Assembly: GCA_030699825.1 (NCBI GenBank)
Contig: JAUYKV010000033.1
Span: 95,235 to 159,234, forward strand
Length of the DNA: 64,000 nucleotides
Source of the DNA: Pseudomonas sp.
Lineage (GTDB): Bacteria > Pseudomonadota > Gammaproteobacteria > Pseudomonadales > Pseudomonadaceae
Direction: 5' to 3'
The notes beneath the pieces were generated by a model. That model did no database searches and was not told the origin of the DNA. It was given only the letters and a program-made list of their open reading frames with translations. This document shows positions 1 through 8,807 of this stretch, piece after piece (position 1 is the stretch's first letter; each line of letters starts with the position of its first letter). Made by a program: the position numbers and the translations under genes.

Positions 1-443
1 GCAGCGAGGTGCAGATCATTCCTGGGGTACGCGAGGCCCTGCACAGCATCGACTTGCCATTGGCCATCGCCTCCAATGGTCGTTATCAGGCGGTTGTCCA
101 TGCGCTGCAGCGCAGCGATCTGAGCGCGCGGGTTGATAGCGGCATTTTTGCCGCCGAACAGGTCGCGCGGCCCAAACCGGCACCCGATGTTTACCTGCTT
201 GCCGCGAGAACCGCCGGCGTCGCCCCGCAGCGCTGCCTGGTAGTGGAGGACAGTGCCACCGGTGCCACCGCAGCCCTGACCGCAGGCATGCAGGTAATCG
301 GCTTTCTGGGTGCCAGCCACATTCCCCCGGAACATGGCGAGACCCTGCGTCAACTGGGTGTGCAACACCTTATCGGCGACATGCGCGAGCTGCCGGCACT
401 GGTTGAGCGGCTGTGCTACGGAGCAGCCGCCGCCCGGCCCTGA
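1..443 (+). CDS. HAD-superfamily hydrolase, 3' part (5' end outside window)
   Basis: The frame is open from the window edge, so only the last ~146 residues are present. The HAD-IA (beta-phosphoglucomutase/phosphatase-like) core is visible: motif II Ser/Asn in ASNGRY, the motif III lysine in RPKPAPDVY, and the metal-binding acidic motif IV in VVEDSATG. Motif I (DxDxT/V) lies upstream of the window. The family hydrolyses or transfers phosphate on small cytosolic metabolites; the substrate cannot be told. It ends 30 nt before the convergent Lrp-type gene. The GTG at position 9 is an internal codon, not a start. Confidence 0.85.
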   Translation, partial: SEVQIIPGVREALHSIDLPLAIASNGRYQAVVHALQRSDLSARVDSGIFAAEQVARPKPAPDVYLLAARTAGVAPQRCLVVEDSATGATAALTAGMQVIGFLGASHIPPEHGETLRQLGVQHLIGDMRELPALVERLCYGAAAARP

Positions 444-473
444 ACGGCGAACCTCAAGCGCAGCTGCTCCGGT

Positions 474-893
474 TCACATCGCCCAATCCTTGACCACCAC
501 ATGGGTCTTGACCTTCTGCATGCCGGGGTAGTTTTCGATCTCCCCGCGGATCTCGCTGAAGCGCTGCATCGAGGCGGCCTCGATGTACACCAGCATGTCG
601 GTCTCGCCGCTGATGCCGCTGCAGCGACGTACTTCGCTGAAGCTGCGCATGCGCTCCACGTAGTTTTCGCAACGTCCGCCCTGGTAGAACAACTCCAGAT
701 AGGCCTTGATCCCCGCATCGGCCGGGGGGGCGACCTGGGCGTGGTAGCCGCTGATGATGCCGCGCTGTTCCAGCTGGCGAATGCGCTCGCTCACCGCCGA
801 ACGCGACAGGTTGACTGCACGGGCAATCTGGCTCACCGGCACACGCGCATCGGCGCGCAACAGGGCGAGGATCTGCTGATCGAACTTGTCCAC
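474..893 (-). CDS. Lrp/AsnC-family transcriptional regulator
   Basis: A 139-residue protein of normal Lrp/AsnC length. The N-terminal helix-turn-helix spans about residues 15-45 (VSQIARAVNLSRSAVSERIR) and is followed by the RAM/AsnC ligand-binding domain (about 60-135). I chose the GTG at 893, giving MDKFDQQILALL, because the frame continues far upstream without family-like sequence. It is divergent from a YjeH-type amino-acid exporter, with 129 nt between them, the usual arrangement for an Lrp-type regulator sensing the exported amino acid. Regulation of that exporter is inferred from position only. Confidence 0.88.
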   Translation of the reverse strand: MDKFDQQILALLRADARVPVSQIARAVNLSRSAVSERIRQLEQRGIISGYHAQVAPPADAGIKAYLELFYQGGRCENYVERMRSFSEVRRCSGISGETDMLVYIEAASMQRFSEIRGEIENYPGMQKVKTHVVVKDWAM

Positions 894-1022
894 TCGGGCT
901 CTCGGGTAAAAGGCAATTTGCCGGTCAATTGCGCCAGTTCGCCGGACAAAGCCGACGCTTCGCCAGCATCCTGCGGCGGGCGGGCGAATTATGATGGCGA
1001 ACGAAACCTCAGAGCATACAAC

Positions 1023-2285
1023 ATGAGTCGCCTGAACCAAGAGCTGAGCCTGCTGCAAGGCATCGGTCTGCTGAGCACCTCGCTGCTCGGCACCGGCATT
1101 TTCGTCGTTCCGGCGCTGGCCGCCACCGCGGCAGGCGAGGCCTCGCTGTGGGCCTGGATGATCCTCATCGCCCTGGTGCTGCCGATCGCCTTCACCTTCG
1201 CCCAACTCGGTCGTCACCATCCCCATGCCGGCGGTGCGCCGCACCTGATCGGCCGCGCCTTCGGCCCGCGCCTGGAGCGCCTCAGCGCCTGGCTGTTCCT
1301 CGCCGTGTTGCCGGTCGGTTTGCCGGCGGCGCTGAATATCGCCAGCGGCTTCTGGCAGGCCGTGGTCGACCTGAGTCGCGGCCAGGTGCTGGCCATCCAG
1401 CTCGCCACCCTCGGCGCCATCCTGCTGCTCGGCCAGCGTCCGGCCAAGGCCTCGGGGCAGGTACAGGGCCTGATCGCCGTGGCCATAGTCGGCAGCGTCG
1501 GGCTGATCTGGTGGGTCGGCGGCTTGCCCCTGAGCAGCCAGCCGCTGCTGCCGCCCATCGCGGGCTCCTGGCACCTGCTGCCCGCCGCGCTGGGGGTGAT
1601 GTTCTGGTGTTTCGTCGGCATCGAGGCCTTCACCCACATGGGCGAGGAGTTCAAGAACCCCGCGCGCGACTTCCCCCTGGCCCTGCTGCTCGGCGTACTG
1701 CTCGCCGGCCTGGTGTACTGGGCCTGCTCGGTGGCGGTGCTGAGCTTTCAGGCCTACGGCGACGTGCACAGCGACGCCGCCTCGCTGCCGCGCCTGTTCG
1801 ATCTGCTGCTGGGCGGGCAGGCGCGCTGGCTGATCGCGCTGGTCGGCTACCTGGCCTGCTTCGCCTCGATCAACGTCTACATCCAGGGTTTCGCCCGGCT
1901 GATCTGGAGCCTGGCCGACGAAGGCAAACTGCCGACCCGCCTGGCCCGGCGCAACCGCCACGGCGTACCCGCCCGTGCCCTGCTGCTGGTGGTGCTGAGC
2001 TGCGCCCTGTGCGCCGGCCTGGCCGGCCCGCTCAACCTCTCGGTGGACGACCTGATCCGCTACGCCAACGGCAACTTCGTGGTCGTCTACCTGCTGAGCA
2101 TGGCCGCAGGCGCAGTCTTGCTGCGCGGCGTCTGGCGCTGGCTGGCCGGCTTCAGCACGCTGCTCTGCGCCCTGGTGCTGGTGATGCTCGGCGGCGATGC
2201 CTGGTATGCCCTGGGCTTGTTTGCCTTGCTGGCGCTACTCGATTGCGCGCGCAGTTTGCGGGGGCGCGCGGCAAAGGCGATCTAA
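1023..2285 (+). CDS. yjeH: Amino-acid exporter of the APC superfamily, YjeH type
   Basis: A 420-residue, strongly hydrophobic protein with about 11-12 membrane segments. It opens with the APC signature region (GIGLLSTSLLGTGIFVVPAL), which forms the substrate-binding unwound helix in this superfamily. It best resembles E. coli YjeH, an inner-membrane exporter of L-methionine and branched-chain amino acids; substrate by family only. The ATG at 1023 starts the conserved N-terminus; an in-frame extension back to 501 is antisense to the Lrp-type gene. The divergent Lrp regulator is the obvious candidate controller. Confidence 0.87.
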   Translation: MSRLNQELSLLQGIGLLSTSLLGTGIFVVPALAATAAGEASLWAWMILIALVLPIAFTFAQLGRHHPHAGGAPHLIGRAFGPRLERLSAWLFLAVLPVGLPAALNIASGFWQAVVDLSRGQVLAIQLATLGAILLLGQRPAKASGQVQGLIAVAIVGSVGLIWWVGGLPLSSQPLLPPIAGSWHLLPAALGVMFWCFVGIEAFTHMGEEFKNPARDFPLALLLGVLLAGLVYWACSVAVLSFQAYGDVHSDAASLPRLFDLLLGGQARWLIALVGYLACFASINVYIQGFARLIWSLADEGKLPTRLARRNRHGVPARALLLVVLSCALCAGLAGPLNLSVDDLIRYANGNFVVVYLLSMAAGAVLLRGVWRWLAGFSTLLCALVLVMLGGDAWYALGLFALLALLDCARSLRGRAAKAI

Positions 2286-2409
2286 ACCGACGAGGCGGAC
2301 CGCGCAGAGCCGTAGATGGGTTGAGCCCCGGTAAATCCTGCAGCCCGCCAATTGTGCATCTGCCAACGCCATTGTCTGCACAGTGGCAGGTGGCCGGCGA
2401 GCAAAGCAC

Positions 2410-3399
2410 TCATGGCTGGGGTTGCAGAGCGAGCATATTGATGATCAGGCGGATCAGGGTGTCTTTCTGTTTGGGGTCGGATTCGGCCACCAGCAGGGTC
2501 AGGGCGGCCAGGCCGGTGTCGTTGATCACTGCCTCGCCGCGCTCGTTGAGCAGGCGGCCGTTGCGGTGCAGGAAATCGACGAAGAGAAAGGCGCCGCTGC
2601 GCTTGTTGCCATCGGTAAAGGGATGGTTCTTGACCATGAAATACAGCAGGTGCGCGGCCTTGCTTTCCAGGCTCGGATAGGCCGGTTCGCCGAATACGCT
2701 CTGCTCCAGATTGCCGAGCAGACTCGACAAGCCGTCGCCGCGCGCCTGGGCGAACAGCTCAGTTGCTTCGCCCCGTTGCATCAGGTTGTGCTTGAGGCTG
2801 GCCAGGGCGGCGTGGGCCTGCTCATGGCTGGGCAGTTGGCCGCCGGGGCTGCCGACCGGCTCGGTCAGCAGACCTTCGTCGTAGCGTTGCAGCCAGAGAA
2901 AGGTCTGGGTGTAGCGGCTGACGATCTCTACCAGGCCACGCCCGCCGTCCACATCCAGCTCGGGCGCGCGGGCGGTCTTGCGCACCAGTTCCAGCGCGGC
3001 TTCCAGCTCGCGGGCGTTGGCTTCGAAGCGTTCGCGGTTGAGGGTGTAGCCCCGGGTCAGATGCTCCTTGAGCAGGCCGGTGGCCCACTGGCGGAACTGC
3101 ACGCCACGCCGGGAGTTCACCCGGTAGGCCACGGAGATGATGGCGTCGAGGTTGTAGTGCTTGAGCGTACGCTGAACCTGCCTTTTACCCTCGGTGCGAA
3201 CTGCTAAGAAATCCTTAGTAGTTGCCAAAGGCTCGAGTTCGGCATCCCGGTAGATGTGACGCAGGTGCATCAGGATGTTTTCCGGGGTCGAGCCAAGTAG
3301 CTCGGCCATCTGCCGCTGGGTCAACCAGACGGTTTCCTGCTCCAGCTTGACGCTGACGCGGCCATTTTCGCCTTCGTAGATAACGATCTCGCTGTTCAT
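2410..3399 (-). CDS. RhuM-family protein with C-terminal Fic/Doc domain
   Basis: A 329-residue two-part protein. Residues ~1-120 match the RhuM virulence-protein domain (VWLTQRQMAELLGST; RTLKHYNLDAIISVAYRVNS). The C-terminal part carries a Fic/Doc motif starting at His259, HPFTDGNKRSGAF, of the Doc-like HxFxDxNKR type. Fic proteins transfer AMP or phosphate from nucleotides to target proteins. The start at 3399 is set by a strong AAGGAGG site about 6 nt upstream. No antitoxin-like partner gene flanks it, and I see no clear [ST]xxxE[GN] inhibitory motif. It looks like a mobile accessory gene between housekeeping genes. Toxin, defence or regulatory role is unknown. Confidence 0.88.
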   Translation of the reverse strand: MNSEIVIYEGENGRVSVKLEQETVWLTQRQMAELLGSTPENILMHLRHIYRDAELEPLATTKDFLAVRTEGKRQVQRTLKHYNLDAIISVAYRVNSRRGVQFRQWATGLLKEHLTRGYTLNRERFEANARELEAALELVRKTARAPELDVDGGRGLVEIVSRYTQTFLWLQRYDEGLLTEPVGSPGGQLPSHEQAHAALASLKHNLMQRGEATELFAQARGDGLSSLLGNLEQSVFGEPAYPSLESKAAHLLYFMVKNHPFTDGNKRSGAFLFVDFLHRNGRLLNERGEAVINDTGLAALTLLVAESDPKQKDTLIRLIINMLALQPQP

Positions 3400-3703
3400 G
3401 CCTTTCCTCCTTGAATGATCATGCCCCTGGCAGCCTGGCGGCATAGAAAGTCGCCACGCAGGGACTCGCCAGGGCGATGAACCCGCTGCAAATGTCCCGC
3501 TCGCCAAGCGACTTCCTGTCCATTGCAACCACTCCCGAGGCCACTCAGCGAGATCATGAAAACCGCACATTAGCCAGCTCACTGCTGAGGGTAAAGCGAT
3601 ACCTCTGTTTTGCGCAGCAGACCATTATTGATGAAACCCTGACGATGGCCTGAACCCACACATGCTTTTATGCTTGGGACGACCCCTACCGAAAGGAAGC
3701 CCC
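3400..3703. other. Intergenic region without recognisable gene
   Basis: About 300 nt between the divergent rhuM-fic and TAXI genes. It must hold both promoters, but I see no convincing -35/-10 pair, repeat or RNA. Only ribosome-binding sites are clear: AAGGAGG before the minus-strand gene and AAAGGAAG before the plus-strand gene. Confidence 0.5.
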
Positions 3704-5047
3704 ATGCGCCGCGTGCTCAAAGACCTGAAGATCATGCTCCTGGCCAACCTGTGGATAGTCCCGGTGCTGGCCGCCTTGATTGGTGCGGTGTTCTATTTCG
3801 TCGCCCCGCCGCCGCCGATGAGCGCCCGCATGGCTACCGGCGCCGACGGCGGCAATTACCGGATCTTCGCCGAGAAGCTCAAGCAGGAGCTGGCCAAGGA
3901 GGGTTTCGAGCTGGCCCTGGTGCCCAGCGCCGGTTCGCGGGACAACCTCGAGCGACTGCTGGCGGAGGACAGTCAGGTCGAGATCGCCCTGGTGCAGAGC
4001 GGCCTGGAACGCCAGCTCGACGCCGCCGACAATACCCGCCTGCACAGCCTTGGCGCGGTCTATCAGGAGCCGTTGTGGCTGTTCTACCGTAGCGGCATCG
4101 ACCTCGAGCGCATCGCCGACCTGCTGCCGCTGCGCCTGGCCCTGGGCAGCTCCGGTAGCGGCACCCTGGCTGCCACCGAGGCCATCCTCGGCGCCAATGC
4201 GATCACCCCCGAGCAATACCCACCGAACTGGCAAACCACGAGCGGCGGCAAGGCCGGCAGGGCCCTGATGGCCGGCGAGCTGGACGCCGCCTTCTTTATC
4301 GGCCCGGCGGAAAATGCCCTGGTGCAGCAACTGGCCAGTCATCCCGAGCTGAGCCTGGCGAGCTTCCGCCGCGCCGCGGCCTATGAGGCACGCCTGCCGT
4401 TCCTCAAGCGGGTCACGGTCGGCGAAGGCCTGCTCAACCTCGCACAGAACGCGCCCGCCCGGGACATCGTCACCCTCTCACCGGTGGCCACCCTGGTGAT
4501 CAACCAACACTTCCATCCCGGCCTGGCTCCATTGATTCTCGAAGCCGCGCGCGAGGTGATGAAAAACGGCACCCTGCTGGATCGGGCCGGCGCCTTCCCC
4601 AGCGCCGAACCGCGTACCTTCGAGCTGTCCGGCGATGCCGAGCACTACTACAAGAACGGCCCGCCGCTGCTGCAACGCTACCTGCCGTTTCGCATCGCCT
4701 CACTGGCCGACCGCTACATCATCCTGCTGATTCCGCTGCTGGTGGTGCTGATCCCGCTGTTCAAGGCGGTCGGCCCGCTGTATCGCTGGCGCATCCGCGC
4801 GCGCATCTACCGCTGGTACAAGCACCTGCGCGAGATCGACCGCCAACTGGACGCCGGCACCCTGCCGCAGCGCCTGGATGCCGAAGTCGAGCGCCTGGAA
4901 CAGCTGGAAGACGAACTGGCCAAGGTCGAGGTGCCGCTGTCCTACTCCAACGAGCTGTACGAACTGCACGTGCACCTGCGCTATGTGATCGAACGCTTGC
5001 GTACGCTGCAAAAGCGCCGGGCGACCGCGAGCGACTCCGTCGGGTAA
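3704..5047 (+). CDS. TAXI-family solute-binding-like protein with two membrane anchors
   Basis: 447 residues. A TM segment at about 12-33 is followed by a periplasmic TAXI/NMT1-type binding domain (~40-330; ARMATGADGGNYR, LGSSGSGT). A second TM at about 338-357 leads to an ~85-residue basic, coiled-coil cytoplasmic tail rich in RLE/QLE. Ordinary TAXI subunits of TRAP transporters are free or lipid-anchored periplasmic proteins of ~320 residues and sit beside DctQM-type permeases; none is here. The topology suggests sensing or scaffolding as much as transport. The ATG at 3704 follows AAAGGAAG; an ATG at 3662 lacks such a site. Confidence 0.85.
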   Translation: MRRVLKDLKIMLLANLWIVPVLAALIGAVFYFVAPPPPMSARMATGADGGNYRIFAEKLKQELAKEGFELALVPSAGSRDNLERLLAEDSQVEIALVQSGLERQLDAADNTRLHSLGAVYQEPLWLFYRSGIDLERIADLLPLRLALGSSGSGTLAATEAILGANAITPEQYPPNWQTTSGGKAGRALMAGELDAAFFIGPAENALVQQLASHPELSLASFRRAAAYEARLPFLKRVTVGEGLLNLAQNAPARDIVTLSPVATLVINQHFHPGLAPLILEAAREVMKNGTLLDRAGAFPSAEPRTFELSGDAEHYYKNGPPLLQRYLPFRIASLADRYIILLIPLLVVLIPLFKAVGPLYRWRIRARIYRWYKHLREIDRQLDAGTLPQRLDAEVERLEQLEDELAKVEVPLSYSNELYELHVHLRYVIERLRTLQKRRATASDSVG

Positions 5048-5117
5048 ACTGCGCGGCAATTGCCAGCAGCCACTCTGCCAGCGTCTGCCCAACGCTTAAC
5101 GCATCAAGAGACCGCCC

Positions 5118-6125
5118 ATGCCGATCCGCCACTGCATCGTCCACCTGATCGACAAGAAACCCGATGGCAGCCCCGCCGTGCTGCACGCCCGCGACACAGA
5201 ACTGGGCGCCTCGCAAGCCATCGAGAACATGCTCGCCGACCTCAACGAGAGCTACAACGCCAAGCAGGGCAAGGCCTGGGGCCTGTTTCATGCGGAGTCC
5301 GGCGCTTACCCGTTCAGCGGCTGGCTGAAGCATTACCTCGACGGCGGCCAGGACTTCGCCGCCTTCAGCCGCCAGGCGGTCGAGCATCTGCAGAAGCTGA
5401 TGGAGGAGTCCAACCTGTCCACCGGCGGCCACGTCCTGTTCGCCCACTACCAGCAGGGCATGACCGACTACCTGGTGATCGCCCTGCTGCACCACAGCGA
5501 AGGCGTGGCGGTCAACGAGGCGCTGGACGTGACTGCGGCCAAGCACCTGGATCTGAGCCAGTTGCACCTGGCGGCACGGATCAACATTTCCGAATGGCAG
5601 AACAACGCCAACTCCAAGCAGTACATCTCCTTTATCAAGGGCAAGAACGGTAAGAAGGTCTCGGAGTACTTCCGCGACTTCATCGGCTGCCAGGAAGGCG
5701 TCGACGGCCCGGGCGAAACCCGCACCCTGCTCAAGGCCTTCAGCGACTTCGTCGAAAGCGAGGACCTGCCGGAAGAAGCGGCCCGCGAGAAGACCAAGAC
5801 TCTGGTCGACTACGCCAGCAGCCAGGCCAAGATCGGCGAGCCCATGGGCTTGCAGGAGTTGTCCGGGCTGATCGACGAGGAGCGCCCGCGGGCCTTCTAC
5901 GAGCACATCCGCAACAAGGATTACGGCCTGTCGCCGGAGATCCCGGCAGACAAGCGCACCCTCAATCAATTTCAGCGCTTCACCGGTCGCGCCGAAGGCC
6001 TGTCGATCAGCTTCGAGGCCCACCTGCTCGGCTCGAAAGTCGAATACGACGAGAGCCAGGGCACCCTGATCATCCGCAACCTGCCGACCCAATTGACCGA
6101 CCAGCTGAAACGCCGCAAGGACTGA
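5118..6125 (+). CDS. yejK: Nucleoid-associated protein YejK (NdpA)
   Basis: 335 residues, the typical length of the 37-kDa nucleoid-associated protein family. The N-terminus [13 protein letters not shown] and the central [20 protein letters not shown] segment are hallmark YejK/NdpA sequences. It is a cytoplasmic protein associated with the nucleoid; its molecular role is not well defined. It starts 70 nt after the TAXI gene and is followed directly by a repeat-like element, not by a classic terminator. Confidence 0.93.
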   Translation: MPIRHCIVHLIDKKPDGSPAVLHARDTELGASQAIENMLADLNESYNAKQGKAWGLFHAESGAYPFSGWLKHYLDGGQDFAAFSRQAVEHLQKLMEESNLSTGGHVLFAHYQQGMTDYLVIALLHHSEGVAVNEALDVTAAKHLDLSQLHLAARINISEWQNNANSKQYISFIKGKNGKKVSEYFRDFIGCQEGVDGPGETRTLLKAFSDFVESEDLPEEAAREKTKTLVDYASSQAKIGEPMGLQELSGLIDEERPRAFYEHIRNKDYGLSPEIPADKRTLNQFQRFTGRAEGLSISFEAHLLGSKVEYDESQGTLIIRNLPTQLTDQLKRRKD

Positions 6126-6309
6126 GAGGCTGTGAAAAAACTCTCGCCTACTGCGACCACTACAAACATCGATAGTCCGTTCGGAGCGCAGCGACAACCC
6201 GCCAGCTTTATACCGCGCCGCTGAACCATGGTGCACTGCCTGCGGCGAGTGACACCCGGATCGGCAAAAACGCCGGCTGCGGCATTGCGCTCGATTTTTT
6301 TACAACCTC
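6126..6309. repeat. Intergenic element bounded by GAGGCTGTGAAAA / TTTTACAACCTC arms (copy A)
   Basis: It begins right after the yejK stop codon with GAGGCTGTGAAAAAA and ends at TTTTTTTACAACCTC, its imperfect inverse complement. The interior (~155 nt) has no recognisable coding content but includes the phrase GGCATTGCGCTCGAT, echoed in the copy near 27.0 kb. Related arms occur at 12849-12905 and 27011-27058. It is probably a dispersed non-coding element that can fold into a long-range hairpin; function unknown. Confidence 0.55.
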
Positions 6310-6325
6310 TGAGGGAGACGTCACC

Positions 6326-6652
6326 GTGAAAAGGATTTTGCTGATTCTCGCGGTGCTGGCGATCTGGCAACACTGGGATCGCATCGAACCCCTGCTCGGC
6401 CTCAAGGAAAGCACCCAGGTCGCCGGCCAGGGCGATGTCATCCTCTATGCCACCTCCTGGTGTGGCTACTGCGCCAAGACCCGGGAGTTTCTCGACGAAC
6501 GTGGCATCGCCTTCACCGAACACGACATCGAGAAATCCGCCGAAGCGCGCCATGCCTACCAGGCGCTGGGCGGTCGTGGCGTGCCGGTGCTCAAGGTCAA
6601 CGACACGGTGATCCACGGCTACAATCCTCAGGGCATTCTCGCCGCTTACTGA
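6326..6652 (+). CDS. Membrane-anchored glutaredoxin-like protein
   Basis: 108 residues. An N-terminal hydrophobic segment (~4-13, LLILAVLAIW) precedes a glutaredoxin/thioredoxin fold with a dithiol active site Cys46-Gly-Tyr-Cys49 (SWCGYC) and the cis-proline region GGRGVPVL. A dithiol site plus a possible membrane anchor suggests a redox role close to the inner membrane; which face is unclear. The start follows GGGAGACG. Its stop codon overlaps the stop of the convergent AraC-type fragment by a few bases. Confidence 0.85.
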   Translation: MKRILLILAVLAIWQHWDRIEPLLGLKESTQVAGQGDVILYATSWCGYCAKTREFLDERGIAFTEHDIEKSAEARHAYQALGGRGVPVLKVNDTVIHGYNPQGILAAY

Positions 6653-7482
6653 AGGCGGCCTGGCTGCACCAGGTCGCTGTGCTGACGCCACTGGCGCGGA
6701 CTCACCCCGAACCAGCGACGGAACGCTCGCGAGAAGGCACTGACCTCGGAATAACCGAGCAACGGCGCCAACTCGGATATCGGCAATTGCTGCTGGCGCA
6801 TGTAGAAGGTGGCCAGGTCGCGGCGCTGCTTGTCCACCAGGGCGGAAAAGCTCAAATTCTGCTCACGCAGCCGGCGCTGTAGCGACCAACTGCTCATGCC
6901 CATCTGTTCGGCGATATCCTCCAGCACCGGCTCGCCCAGCAACAGGCGCTGGCGAATCTGTGCGCGCGCATCATCGACGATATTCGGCTCATTGCGCCCA
7001 GCCAGGCTGAGCTGACGCAGGGAATCCTGCATCACCAGCAACAACAGCGGATCGTGCTCAGGCATGGCGCGCGTCAGGCCACGTTTGGGAATCAACAACG
7101 AATTGCACGGCTGCTCGAAATACACTGGCGCATCGAAGATTTTGCAGTGTTCGTGCCAGTGCTCGGGGCGCGGGTGTTCGAAGTGCACCGCCCGCGGCGC
7201 CCATTGGTTGCCGAACACATGCCGGATCAGATTAAGCGCCATGCCCAGAGTCAGCTCGGCATCCTGGCGGCGACAGAGGATGGCGCCGTGCCGAACCTGA
7301 TAGTCGAATCGGTAGCACTCGCCGTCCTCGACCAGGCGAATCAGGCTGTTGCGCTGGTGCAAGGGAAACGCGCGGGCAAAGTTGATCAGCGCCTGCTCGG
7401 CCGTCGCCGAACACAGACCGATATAGCCCAGCAGCCCCAGCGCCCGGGGCTGCTGGCCGTAGTAGCGACCGAAGTACCGAGC
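6646..7482 (-). pseudogene. AraC-family transcriptional regulator, 5'-truncated
   Basis: The frame encodes the C-terminal HTH_18 domain (VLEDIAEQMGMSSWSLQRRL ... SEVSAFSRAFRRWFG) and the later part of an Arabinose_bd-type ligand domain. Homology continues upstream of the only nearby start (TTG at 7362) through ALGLLGYIGLCSATAEQALI to about 7470. It then runs straight into the TGA that ends the upstream GST gene, in the same frame. Full-length members are ~330-340 residues, so roughly the first 60-90 residues and any own promoter appear to be lost. From the TTG a 238-residue protein could still be made. Alternative: a short functional regulator coupled to GST. Confidence 0.7.
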
Positions 7483-8418
7483 TCAGCGCGCCTCGATGCG
7501 AAAGCCCATACGCGGGAAATGCACATGCACAACCCCGGCACGCGGGTCTTCGCGGCGCAGGATCAGCTCTTCGCCGCCACTGAACAGCAACTCGCCCTCG
7601 ACCGGATCGACACCGTAATCGATGGCTGCAATGGCCACCCGCTGGCCGAGCGTGAAACCATTGGGGTCAGTCAAGGCCTCAGCGGGAAGCTCAGCCGGGG
7701 TAGCGTCACGGGCGATCGCCACGGCTTCTTCGCCGTTCATCTCGCTGTGCGAGCCATGGCCGAATCCCAACACCCGACCGAGCCAGGCCGCTACTGCCGG
7801 ATACTCGTCAACCAGCGGCGCGGTCACCGGGGTGCCGCGCAGGAACCACAGCGAATGGGCCATGGCGAAGTCCGCCAGCGACGGCGCGCCAAACAGGAAG
7901 TCACCCTGCTCGCGCTCGAGTTGCTGTTGCAAACGGCTCATCAGCACCGGCCATTGCTGCTTGGCCTGCTCCAACGGCAGGCGGCTGGCACTGCCGCCGC
8001 TGAACAGCCCGGCGCGGTCGGCCAAAAAACCCTTGATCGCTTCAGGCGGCAGCTTGCCGAAGCGCACGGCCACCGATTCCGGCTGGAACACCAGGCTCAC
8101 CGCATGCTGAAACACCAGCGAGTCGGCCCACTGGGCGAAGCTGGCGACGTTGAACTCCTGGCCTTCGGGAAACAGTGCCGGCGTGGCTTTTTCTGCCTCC
8201 AGACGCCGAGCGATCAGCGCGGTGTCGCAATAGATGTCGGCACCAACCTGCAGCACCGGGGTCTTGCGGTAGCCGCCGGTCAAGGCGGTCAGATCCGGTT
8301 TGGGCATCACCGCGGGGATCAGCACCGAGCGCCAGGACAATTGCTTGAAACCCAGCAGCAGGCGCGCCTTTTCGGCAAACGGCGAGGTTGGGTAATGATG
8401 CAGGATCAACTCGTGCAT
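7483..8418 (-). CDS. Glutathione S-transferase family protein (long, 311 aa)
   Basis: 311 residues. An N-terminal thioredoxin-fold GST domain (ELILHHYPTSPFAEKARLLL) is followed by a helical C-terminal domain with SLADFAMAHSLWF. The extra C-terminal portion is typical of a proteobacterial GST subgroup of ~310 residues. Likely a cytosolic glutathione-dependent transferase or peroxidase; substrate unknown. Its TGA at 7483-7485 is in frame with the following AraC remnant, so stop-codon readthrough would yield a fusion of about 590 residues. Confidence 0.85.
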   Translation of the reverse strand: MHELILHHYPTSPFAEKARLLLGFKQLSWRSVLIPAVMPKPDLTALTGGYRKTPVLQVGADIYCDTALIARRLEAEKATPALFPEGQEFNVASFAQWADSLVFQHAVSLVFQPESVAVRFGKLPPEAIKGFLADRAGLFSGGSASRLPLEQAKQQWPVLMSRLQQQLEREQGDFLFGAPSLADFAMAHSLWFLRGTPVTAPLVDEYPAVAAWLGRVLGFGHGSHSEMNGEEAVAIARDATPAELPAEALTDPNGFTLGQRVAIAAIDYGVDPVEGELLFSGGEELILRREDPRAGVVHVHFPRMGFRIEAR

Positions 8419-8483
8419 GACAGGCTCCGCAACTATTCAGAAAGCAGCCAGCTTACCTGTGCAGTTCATTGCGGCCTACCTGT

Positions 8484-8783
8484 TCAGCCTGATAGCGCGC
8501 CATCAGCCACAGCAATAAGACTGCCGCCGGCCACCAGCACTTCCTTGGCGGGTTTGCCCAGGCGCTTGATCGCCCGTTCCCGGCGCAACGCATCGCCCTT
8601 GCCTGCGCAGGCTTCGATGTAGACCAGCGCCGTCGCCGGGCTGGAATAGAAGAAGCGCGCGCCTTTGCCGCTTTGATGCTGGGCGAATCGCCGCTGCGGG
8701 TTGTCGCTGATACCGCAATACAGCGCACCGTTCTGCGCCCGCACCAGGTAGACGAACCAGGCTTTGTCCGTCGCTTCAGTCAT
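8484..8783 (-). CDS. GIY-YIG nuclease-family protein (YhbQ-like)
   Basis: 99 residues covering a single GIY-YIG domain: [17 protein letters not shown] at the start and the [14 protein letters not shown] region after it. Stand-alone YhbQ/UPF0213 proteins of ~100 residues have structure-specific DNA endonuclease activity in some members; the cellular role is poorly defined. I chose ATG at 8783; a GTG at 8801 in frame is also possible. It follows pcsA on the same strand with 24 nt between them, so the two may be co-transcribed. Confidence 0.82.
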   Translation of the reverse strand: MTEATDKAWFVYLVRAQNGALYCGISDNPQRRFAQHQSGKGARFFYSSPATALVYIEACAGKGDALRRERAIKRLGKPAKEVLVAGGSLIAVADGALSG

Positions 8784-8807
8784 CGCCGGCAGCGCCCACA
8801 CACAGCC

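Noticed and set aside
474..1961. A 495-codon minus-strand frame extending the Lrp gene upstream.
   Set aside because: Everything upstream of 893 is antisense to the YjeH-type transporter, is Gln/Arg/Gly-rich and has no domain; only the last 139 codons match Lrp/AsnC.
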